Below are positions 10,450 through 22,400 of a DNA stretch of 64,000 nt, piece after piece. The stretch covers positions 20,748,501 through 20,812,500 of the forward strand of contig NC_084766.1 of assembly GCF_028858725.1 (NCBI RefSeq). Direction: 5' to 3'. Position 1 is the first letter of the stretch. The number at the start of each line of letters is the position of its first letter. This stretch comes from Colius striatus. Its lineage: Eukaryota; Chordata; Aves; Coliiformes; Coliidae. Both the position numbers and the translations under genes were made by a program. The notes beneath the pieces are model-generated. The model saw only the letters and a list, made by a program, of their open reading frames with translations. It did no database searches and was not told where the DNA came from.

Positions 10450-13400
10450 CTGAGGAAGGGGAAAGTAAGAACAAAAGCATTAGAAAGAACAAATCCTCAT
10501 TGTGATACTACACCACAGCATAACATACTAGCAAATGCAAGAAGAATGTGTCAGATTCTCATATTGTCTTCCTCTTCTGGGTAGCTAGAGATGGAGATGG
10601 GATCTTGACTCAACAGAAAAGGTAACTCCCAAGAGTCCTGCACCATTATAGCATGTGTGGCAGTAAAAATGTGCCTTGAGGAGTTTACAAGACAGCAGGG
10701 CAGCAGAAGGCTCAGAGAATGCATGTCATTCAAGTTACTTCTAAATCCTAATCAAATACTTTGACTGCTAGTCTGAAAGTATGATACTGCAATCTTTCCC
10801 AGTCACTGAAGTGACAAAGGTCAAGATATATCTCGTATCGCCCACAACAGTTTAGAAGTGAGCATGTGTGGAGATTCCACAGGCTTGAGATCAGCAACAC
10901 ACATGAACCGACAGTCTATGCTTTACTGTGAGAAGTGCAATAGGAAGTCATGATCAAAGCGAGCAGGGCCACTCTCAACAAACAGTGTGCCATGAAGACT
11001 TTGTATCCCAGTATGGGCTCCATACTGACTTAGGACTACCTCAGAGTTCTATAGACCTGTCTCTTTTTTTTTTTTTTCGGGGGTTGGGAGGGGTAGGCAG
11101 GGAAGGCAGATCTCCTGTTGGCTACTGGGCAATATGAGTGGCTCCTTAGTATGCAGCATAAGCACAGCACTCAAAGAAGCACCCAAGGACTTTTTTTGTG
11201 ATACTCAGGAATTAGAACATATCCATAAAAGACGTCTACCTGGTTGTAGTGAGCCATATTTGCAGCCCTGCTTCCCCAGTCATAAGCTTTGAGTTCCCCA
11301 GTCTTCACAGCCTAGAAATGAACAAATATTCACATATACAAAGAAAAACTGCAACACATCTGTTGCATGAATAAAAAAGTATAGGTCATCTGGAGTATTG
11401 GCAAAGGCAACTAACATAGAAACAGTGTCAAGCATTAACAAGGACACGTGTCACTGCTTTGCCCAGTCACAGGAGTAGGAGACATTAACATTCAATACCA
11501 CTGGACTTTGCCCTTTAAGATTTCACACTTTTTCATAGCAACAGTAGAAAAGATTAAGGAAAACAGTTTAGTGTATCCAAAGCCAGGATGTGGCAGCTAC
11601 ATGCTTACCTCCGAAATATTTACCTTGCTGTCCAAATGTTTATGACCACAGCATGGAGCTTTCTTTGAAACCAGTCTACTCTGTACGATTTACTACCTAT
11701 TATTCTTTAGAAACAGAAGTCTATATAACATGGATCTTGAAAAAACGCATAAATCTTCCCATGTCTCTTCCTGAGCCAACAGTTAAGCAGCTTTGTATAG
11801 CAGAACACATTACTTCCGAATACACAACCAAGTCCAGTTAAGACACAAGTAACACTGACCACTGCTTCCAGTCTTCTCTTTGTCAGTCTCCTGAGCAAGA
11901 CCCAGGCACAACAGCATCACAGGCATGAAACAATGCACTGAGATGAAATTCAAGATACACTAATAAAATAGAAAATGAAGCCAAAGTGCATGGAAGAGAA
12001 CAGAAAGCCTGCTGCTTTTTGCTGCTAAAAACTTGTAATCAGAAGAGAGTTTGTTGAAAGAAGTATCTCTGAGTTCAGTTATTGCATGGTATTGTTTGTT
12101 GGCCTGAAGTATTTACAATTAGTCTGTCTTCAAAGTAACAGGAGAGAGGTGTGAACCACCATAAATGAGTATCATCAAAGCAGCTGCAGTGAACAGTTGC
12201 CATTCTGACAATTGCCGGTTCCAAAATTTCACTTGGACTAAGCTACATATACACTTTGGCATTTTATTCCATTTAACTATCAGAGACGTCACTATTTGAC
12301 AAACATGCCAGAGTCACAGACATTTTAGATTCTGGAAACTCTACCTGGCTCCAGTGGATCATGTTTTGGACAGATGTTCCTGCAGGGCAGTGTGTTGAAT
12401 ATACATCCACTCGGCTCTGCAACAAGATAATTAATATAGTTTACTGCTCACAGTGCAACTGTGCAACCATTATAACTTCTTGAATAACTGGCAGAAAATG
12501 TTCCACTCTACTTAGAACTGTTATAAACAAAAGTTAACTGAAGCCATATATAAAGTCAAAGTAAGATGATCAAATTGTGGATTAATTACAATTATCTGCA
12601 GGACATTAAAGCTGAACTGTAAACACGATAATTATATCCTCTAAGCATTCTTTATCTATTCGGACTATGTTTCAAAAAAGTGCCAGTATTGTAAAAACTG
12701 GGAGCACATTAAGTAACATTTAGATGGACCTCCCGAGAAGACTTGCATTACTTCACATCTAAACTAGTAACTGCCAGTCCAAAGTGATTCAGAACCTTAC
12801 AGAATGGTAGGGGTTGGAAGGGACTTCTAAAGATCAGCCCTCCTGCCAAAGCAGGTCCACCTAGATCAGGTCACACAGGAACACATCCAGACAGGTTTGG
12901 AAAACCTCCAGAGAAGGAGATTCCACAACTCCCCTGGGCAGCCTGTGCCAGGGCTCCCTCATCTGAACAAGAAAAAAAACTTTTCCTTATGTTGAAGTGG
13001 AAATTTCTGTGTTGCAGATTTTGTCCATTACCCCTTGTCCTGTCACTGGACACTAAAGAAAAAAAACGTGTTGCCCCATCTTCTTGACATACACCTTTTA
13101 AATACTTGTAGGTATTAGTGAGGTCCCTCCTCACTCTTCTTCAGACTAAATAGCCCCAGTTCCCACAATCTTTCTTCATAAGGAAGATGCTCCAGTCCCC
13201 TGATCATCTTGGTGGCCCTGCGCTGGACTCTCCAGAAGTTCTCTGTCCCTCTAGAGCTGGGGAGCCCAGAACTGGACACAGGACTCCAGATGAGGCCTCA
13301 CCAGGGCAGAGTAGAGGGGGAGAAGAACCTTCCTTGACTTGCTGGACCTACTCTTCTTGATGCATCCCAGAATGCCATTGAATCATAGAATGGTAGGGGT

Positions 13401-16400
13401 TGGAAGGGACCTTTAGAGATCATCTAGTCCAACACCCTGCCAAAGCAGGTCCACCTAGATCAGGTTGCACAGGAATGCACACAGGCGGGTCTTGGAGACC
13501 TCCAAGGAAGGAGACTCCACAACCCCTCTGGGCAGCCTGTGCCAGGGCTCCCTCACCTGAACAGGACATAGTTTTTTTCTTATGTTTAAATGGACCTTGT
13601 TGTGTTCCAGCTTCATCCCATTACCCCTTGTCCTGTTGCTTGGCCTTCTTGGCCACGAGGGCACATTGCTGGCTCATGTTCAGTTTATTATCAATCAGCA
13701 CTCCCAGGTCTCTCTCTGCAGAGCTGCTCTCCAGCAGGTCAATCCCCAGCCTATACTAGTGCATGGCATTGTTCCTCTCCAGGTGCAGGATTCTGCATGT
13801 GCCCTTGCCCATGTATACCTCATACACTTTGAGTTTAGAGGTACAAAATACCCAGGGGAAACTTAAATCCTTGCAGAAAAAAAACCATATTATCCATGAT
13901 TAAAGTCATGGAAACAGTATGTGCTGGGCAAGAAAACATTTTAAAAATGCACTTTTACCTTGATGTTTAACACAGAAAATGTACATTTTTGTATACAGAA
14001 AAAATGAAAATTCTGTTTCAATTAAAAAAAAAATAATCAGCCTTCATCCACCTATGGGTAAACTAGTACCAACTTCTACTGATTACAGTGAGTTAGAAAC
14101 ACTTTAAGAAGAATTATGAAAAAAGGCAGTCTCACATCAGTTGCTGTTATCTAGCTTTTAGGTAACAAAACTAGTCCTTTGGAACTAGAACCACAGATGA
14201 AACCAGCAGTAGAGTTAGAAATTGGTTCCAGAGAAAATAATTGCACACATCCACCGAGAGACCAGAAAACTTCAACAGTTATCATGAAAATGGTTGAAAA
14301 CTATGTTTTGACTGTTCCTTGCAAAATGAACTTTTTCACTTCCTTGCAAAAGGAATTAAATACTTGCATCACCATGTTAATTCACTTCTCTTACCTACTT
14401 CTCCAGTAGATCTAAAATAATGTCTTTCAGCTTTCCGGTAATATTTTCAAAGTTCTTGCTATCCATCTAACCTGGGCAACCACTTCTATACTAAGCAAGG
14501 ATAGTCCCCTAAACTCAGCATCTTGAAGAAAGGACCAAGGTTTTTATAATTACATGGAAAAGACAAACAGATCAGTGACACTGTGTTATAGTTCACTGTA
14601 ACTCAGATACTGAAAATCACCCAAACATACCATATTCAAGTTTCTCTCATTAAAACCACACAGAAGGAAGAATAAGTTGCCACAGAGGTCATCAAGTATT
14701 CTGTGGGTGCAAACATGGGTAGCAAGCCACTTCATCAAAGAATTCTGGGGAAGGAACTGTTTCTTCCCAAACATGTCCTACAAAATAACATATACATAAG
14801 ACAAACATGTAATTGCATAGAATGATGTGGCTTTAGTTTTCATACTACAACACTCTTGAGGTAATTATTTCCATTTGCATTATTTGAAAGGTGTGTCATT
14901 TGAGAATCACTGAATTCCTTATCAACCTCACTTGCAGCCAGTGGGAAGGTCACAGTTAGTGCTTCAAATACCACAGTCCTTCACCCCTACAAAACTACGT
15001 GGGAACTGGGACCATCATTCAAGTATTCAAAACCTACCCTAAAATTCTAGTGAGTTTTAAATTTTGTATTTTCCAGGAGTACTACACAGCTTCTTGTCGT
15101 CAGTACTGTTCAAGGCTAAAATATTTTAAGCTGCATTTGCTAATGTGAAATGGCTTTGTACTTGCAACTTCCTCTTTTCAAACCATGCAAGAAAAACAAG
15201 TTGCATGAACTATGGTGGCCACTTCCTCTAGAAGAGTATATTTAAAACATCCAAGGATTTGAAAATGACCCACTGAGCACTTCCTTAAAGATTGACACAG
15301 CTCTTCAAATATATGACTGACCCATGAGTTTGTGTCTGTCATGTGCTTTCGTACTCCAGTTTTTTTGCAAGTCACCATGAGAATGAAGTTCCTCTGCACA
15401 ACAGGAACATCTGCACAGTCTGATCAGCTACTGTCCTCATTAGACAGTTCACTGCACAGAGAACAGGAGATCTCAACTGATAGTATCACTTTTACATGCT
15501 TGCCTTTGGAGCACACAATACATAAACAGACATGCAGGAATGTCCATTGGTTGTGGAAAGAGAAGTCACGCAGGGTGTTCACAATGTCCAACTCCACGCA
15601 CTTGCTGCAGCCTGACAGTCTGCCTACATTTCCTTTGAAGTTAATGGGGAAAGGTTAAGTCCTCCAGAGAATGATTCACAGCATCTAAATAAAGCTGCTG
15701 CTCTTAGTCACACTCTTGATGGTCCCTCTTTAAATAGTAAATGGTTAATTGTGAAATAAATCTGTTAAAGTTCATAGCAACTCAAAAGAATTCTGTATAA
15801 ATCTATCATATGCCTCTTCTAAAACAACTATTTAATTAATCATGTGATTTCTGTAGCATAAATTCTAGAAACATGTAAACAGAAAACATAATTTTATTCC
15901 AACTATTAAGTTATAAGATACTACTTTAACCTGATGCAAATTGCCTCGTTAGACAGCAGTAAAGCCAGAGAAGCCTCTGCTTACTTCCATAGCATTATTA
16001 TGGAAAAACTATCCCAGCACCTTTGTCAAACGAGTTAATCTAATCATAGGTATTAACATTCTTTGCTATGCTGTTTTCAGCTAGAAAGGGGGACACCTCA
16101 GTTAGTTAAAAACATTTACACTCAAATACAAACCTTGAGTAGCAGGTCAGGAAAAATTCCCAATTTTACCAGAGGGCTAGTGGCAAACTTGACTGTAGCT
16201 ACTGGTGCCAAGGCAAAGAACATTTTGATTTTCTTAGCCAGCTGTGGCAAAGTTGAAAAAGCAATGAAAGCTGTAAATAATATAAGAATAATTAACAATC
16301 CTCACTGACACAACTTAGATAAGAATTGGCAGTGATTCTATAAAACCTAAGATATGTTGAGCGAGCACAAATATTTTTACACCCATAGTTTGATTGTTTT

Positions 16401-19400
16401 CTTTAGGATCAGTTTAGATATTTTAAATTAATCTAGTTACTATGGAACATCAATGAGGAAAATTTTTTTCTTCTGAAAACCAAGTTCGTGCCAACTAACT
16501 CAACACAACACCCTTCCAACTCTTTCTACCTGCAGGTCTAAAAGCACCATTTTATTATGCACAGTTAAGCAACTTATTTTAATAGAAACTGTATTGGTGA
16601 CTACCTGTGACTCCAATTTATCATTTCAGCAGCTTCCCACTTTAAGTAAACGCAGAAAGGCTAAGTAATTTCTTCTTAACATTGATCAATATTCCAGGAA
16701 GCAGCTAAAAAACAGAAGCCCTATACAAAAGCTCTATTTTCTTTTAATCATTAAACCACACAAGCAGAACTTGATATAATTCCAAACACAATATATTCTT
16801 ACAAATGCATCTCTTCACATACCCATTGTGGTACCCTGGGAGTGGCCAACGTAGAATACTTGTTCCTGGCCAGTCTTCTTCAAAATAAAGTCCACCGAGG
16901 CTGGAATGTCATACTTAGCCATTTCATCAAAGCTACAAAGCAAAGATAAAAAGAGAGTTGTGTAAGTCGAGCCATCAGTGTGGCACAGCTGCACAGAGCT
17001 TTACTGCACCACAGATCAGTTGCCTGGACATAAAGAAAAGCTTCATTTGGATGAAGCAGAACACTCTGGTGATCGGGTCTCCGCACCAAGCACTAGCCAA
17101 AGCCATTAACATTCACCTGATCATGTATGAAGGCTGTCTCAGGACACTATACTGATCATAAAACTCTCCTTTACTGCTCCTACATACATGAGAGCGCACA
17201 CAATCAGAAAAAAAATATATCTTGTATGCTCACAATATGACAGAATGGAGATGACAGGCAAAGAGAGGAAGAGCAGCCTGCTTGCAAACAGGGTGTGTTT
17301 CTCTAACAAGACAAGGATACCTGAAAACCCAGAATTCTTCTTGCTTCACTGTGAAGTGTGTATGTTTCCTGGACCAGGTGTTCCCTCTGCTGTTTCCCAG
17401 CCATACATCATAGCCAGCATCTGCCAGCATAAAGCCAAGGCTATTGTAATCCAAGTTTGTGATCCAATTGCTGGCATCTGCAAGCAAACCATGCTGCAGA
17501 AACACAGCAGGCCTTGGACCTGAAAAATAAAGTATTTACCATAGCTTCCTGTTCATCTGGGACTGAACACTTAAGAATAATTCAAGTAGAGTTACCAAAA
17601 GTCTGCTTTAGATTTGCATTTTGGATATTTACTTCACTTAGTCTGCTAATATTAGCAATTTGTGTTATATTCATAGTGCCATGAAATCACCTGTTTTCAC
17701 AAAAAGCCAGTTTTTATCATTAAGAATTTTAACCTACAAATTGTTAGTTTCCCACCTAGAGCAAAAGATTCCTTGAAGTTCAAAACAGACAGACAATGTG
17801 CAATAAGCAAACATAAGACAAGCAGGAGCTACAAAAAAATACAGGTAGCCCTTAGAACTGTTACAAGCTCACAAATACTCAGCAAAACAGCCCAGAGACA
17901 GCTAAGCTACTTATGACCCTTGTCCTGTCCCTAAACTTGAGGAAGGCATTCCCATATATGAGCTACCGAGATCTTAATTTGCCAGCTAAAACAACGCCAA
18001 ACTAGGGTGTTGTGCTGTGGAAATCTCTGCAACTGGTACTGGTATCTCTATGCAACATCTTTCTATTATGAAAGCTCTGGCAGAATCTGGAAAGCACCAC
18101 AAGCAGCTAAAAAAGGAATCTTTCAAAGGACTTTCTCCCTTTGACTGAAGTATTTAAAAGAATCACTCAAGACCAAGGTGGAATTTAGAAAGTCTCTCTC
18201 TTGACTTCATCATCTTGAAAACAGAAATACATTTACGTGGAGTAAAGATCAAAGAATTTCAAGTTCCTGCTTCTACACATGGAAAATAAATTAAGACATA
18301 ATCCTTTAGGAGGAATAAGACCTTCATAAAATCTACAGTCCTGTCTCTGGATCCCACAGCACCACAGGTGTGTTGGCAGTATTTTCTGCTTTAATAACTG
18401 AAATCTGACAACATGATGTGCTGGGTTTTGCTGGGATAATTTTCTTCACAGTAGCCACTATGAAGCTGTGTTTTGGATTTGTGCTGGAAGCCACTGTTGA
18501 CAACACAGGGATGTTTTTTGGCACTGCTGAGCAGTGCTTACATAGAGTCAAGGGCTTTTCTGCCTCTCCCATCATCACACCAGCAAGTGGGCTGAGGGTG
18601 CACAAAAAGTTGGGAGGGCACATAGCCAGGACAGCTGACCCCAACTCACCCCAGCAATATCCCAGCCCATCTGGTGTCATGCTCAGCATATCCAGCTGGG
18701 GGGAGAAGGCAGAAGGGGGACACGTTAGGAATGATGGCATTTGTCTTCCCAAATAACCATTCCACGTGCTGGAGCCCTGCTGTCCTGGGGATGGCTGAAC
18801 ATCTGCCTGTCTGCGGGACGTGGGGAACAAGTTCCTTCATTTGCTTTGCTCATGTGCATAGCTTTTGTTTTACCTATTAAAATGCCTTTATCTCAATCCC
18901 TGAGTTTTCTAATTTTTAACCTTCTAATTCCCTCCCTCATCACACTCAAGGAGTGCACAGGGTGCTGGGGTCAAACCCCAATGCACAATAACTTTAGCTC
19001 AATGCCAGAGATTACTCAGGAATTTACCTCCTCCAATGACACATCATTCCACTACAATACTAACTCACGCAATACTTCCTCCATTGATAATTTAGACTTG
19101 GATCTTCTGGCAGAAACAGTCAAATCACAACTGTTTCAGTCACCTACACTCTCCATTCCAGGTCATGTCCACAAATGTTCGCTGTTCCAAAACCCAAATC
19201 AACAATATTGTTCCCTCCTGGCAACATTTACACCTGTGCTGAAGAACCGTTTTAGTGCCTGCTTTTCCCACCTTATTAAGAAAACATGTTGTGGCACACT
19301 GTCCCTGCAACCACAAAAAATCTTTACTGGCACTGCAGACAATACAGTTCAATGCAACTGTTTGCTGCAGTAATACTTCATTGCCTAATCAACAGTGTGC

Positions 19401-22400
19401 AGGATTTTCAAGCCTAGCATTAAATTTGTTTTCAGTAATGTTCACTTTTAGCTTTGATATCAGCTTCCCTTTCACTAAACTCAGATCAATCGAACCAGGA
19501 TTTTTTGAAAACAGGCCCTTCTCAAGCTGCTACACGCATATTCATAACATAAAAAGAGAAGAATTGTTTAACCTCTTTTACGCTTTCACATTGTTCTCCT
19601 ATTAGCTTCCAATTTCTACCAGTTCCTTTTTCATTCTCCCAAGAAGTCATCAGATCTGCACATGAATTGCAGTCATATGATAAATTGACTTGGGCAATAA
19701 TAATTTTTTTATTACATTTGATCCTAAAAACCTCAGAGGCAAAATAAGAAAGATAAATCTGCTTAGATTTCCACTATAGAACATTTTGTTCTCCTCACTG
19801 CACTTCTGAGAAGTTAAAGATAGGCTTACTTCCATGCCCTTCTTAACAAGAAGGCCAATGGCATCCTGGGGTGTATTAGAATGGCTGTGGGCAGTAGGTC
19901 AAGAGAGCTTCTCCTCCCCCTCTCCTCTGCCCTCATGAGACCACATCTGGAATATTGTGTCCGGTTCTGGGTCGCCAGTTCAAGAAGGACAGGGAGCTGC
20001 TGGAGAGAGTTCAGCACAGGGCCACCAAGATGATTAAGGAAGTGAAGCATCTCCCTTATGATGTAGGGCTGAAGGAGCTGGGGCTCTTCATCTTGGAGGA
20101 GGCTGAGGCATGACCTCATTAATGTTTACAAATATGTAAAGGGCAGGTGTCAGGAGGATGGAGTCAGGCTCCTCTCAGTGATGTCCAATGATAAGACAAG
20201 GGGCAACAGGTACAAGCTGGAACATAAGAGGTTCCAAAGAAATACAAGGAAAAACTTCCTCACTGTGAGGGTGACGGAACACTGTAACAGGCTGTCCAGA
20301 TGGGTTGTTGAGTCTCCTTCTCTGGAGACATTCAACACCCACCTGGATGAGTTCCTGTGTGACCTACTCTAGGAGGTCCTGCTCTGGTAGGGGGGTTGGA
20401 CTGGATGATCTTTGGAGGTCCCTTCCAGCCCTTGAGATTCTGTGATACTATGCAGTTCGTTTAAATTTTTAGTTAATACTAAACCCACAAATCATTCATG
20501 TTTTGCTTTTAGGTTTACTGGACATTTTCCCAGTTTGTTTGGGTTTTTTTTTTAAGCTGAAGAACCATTGAGTTTTTTCTAAAACATCATGTGATACATA
20601 ATTGCAAGGGAACTTATTCACATTATGCAGGTATTGCAAAAGAAAAATTATGCCAAGTCAGCAGTAACACATCATTGGTATCTTTCTGAGAAAAGATACC
20701 AAGCCTATAAAAACTTAAGATCAACATGAACTTTGAAATCCCCATCTTCTAGGAGATCATACTTCCCTAAATGTGCTCAGTCATCCTTGTTTTTAAAATT
20801 AAAGCGCTTTGCAAAACATGAACTTGGGGTCAAGGGTGTGCCAAGGGGAATGTGGAGAATTCCCACAGGTCAGGAAACTTCTGTTTGCTTATGTCATCGA
20901 TGAAGGATTTGACAAAAATCAACAGGTACAAAGGCAGCTTGTCTTTTTCCTGTAGGCTTCTCTGGAATTCTGAAGTATAAAGACACCTACCTGCCAGATT
21001 TGTCTGGCCTCACCCATGCACTGATCTTTACACATCCACCCTGGGAGAAACAGCTGACAGTGCAAATATCCTAACTCATACCAATAGATAAGGTCAGGAA
21101 AACTATTGCTTGGCCTTTGGCAGAAGGTTTTTCCACAGGTCTTGGTTCACACCCAGGGCTGTAGGAGTATCATTGATTTATTTTGTGAGCTCCATGTTTT
21201 ACTTCTCATTCTAGTTTCTTTCAGCCCAAAGGGTTCTGAGGCAGTCTTTAGAGTAGGTACAGTCTGCTGCTGTATGCATGTGATTGTCTATAGGATCTTT
21301 TGTAAGGGGTGGTGACAAGACTAATAAAGAATTCAGCCATTGCCGTTCAAATGCACTGTTAACGTCACATGCAGCTTACTCTTCCACATCCATTTATCTC
21401 TTTTTTTTAAAGCATTCCATCATTCAGTCCTTGCAAAAACCTTTGCCCATACCTCTCCCTTAAGTTTTAGTTTATATTCCCCCTAACCTTTCTCTCCCGG
21501 ACCTCCTCACCTGTACACCTCCTGCATCCCTTCCATGGTTCCACACCAGCTTTCACAGTAATTCTTATAGCTTGTAATATTGCTCTGGTGGCACTTGACC
21601 ATGCTTCTCCTACTCCTCCATCAAATCACATCCATGAAACAACCTGGTCTGGGCTGACTGTTAATGACTGATTACATATCCTAATTCACAGTACATTTTT
21701 AAATGCATTGTACTCAAGATATTCCAAAGGGATTTTACCTTGCTATATTGTTGTATCTATGTGTAAAATATCCCATCTCAGTAGTGTGCAGCATTGGTCT
21801 CACTTGTATCTCATTGCAAAGGCAGCTTCAGAGATGTTAAAATTAACAAACAAATTCTTATTTTATGCAGAGATCAGTTAAAAATTATTTTGTGCACATT
21901 CTAGTGGGAACTCTTGCAGTTTGGTTATATTTCAACAACAGACACATGTGAACTTCCCCTGCTTCTGAAAATGGTCAGGCATCTAATAAAGAAGCATTTC
22001 TAGAAACAGGGTTTGAAATAACCCAACAATGTTACAATTGATCTCTTCTCAAGGGACTTTATTATTTAAAATACCTTAACAAATCTCAACCCTTATCTTC
22101 CCTTTCCTAGAAAATCCAGGCCTTGCAGTCTCTCAAAGCAAAAAAAAAAAATTTAAAAAAAGACCATCAAACAATGAAGGGCTTGTATCAGTGCCACAAA
22201 AGGGCAATACCAGGAAAATAGAGCTTTCTAACTCCTCCTTTCCTCTACACGTGCCTAATCTATTTCAGCCATAACATTTACCAATCAGACATCCTATATG
22301 CATAGATTATATAGTCTTTACTCTTTTTCTGGATTATTACAGAAGAAAATTTTTTATCAATCAAAGACAGCTTTTCCATGGCTATCCATTTTTCCAAGCA

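Noticed and set aside
18333-19373. Frames of 165 (minus) and 210 (plus) codons in the LIPA intron
   Set aside because: They lie across a fossil solo LTR and its flank. They match no protein and do not respect the element borders.
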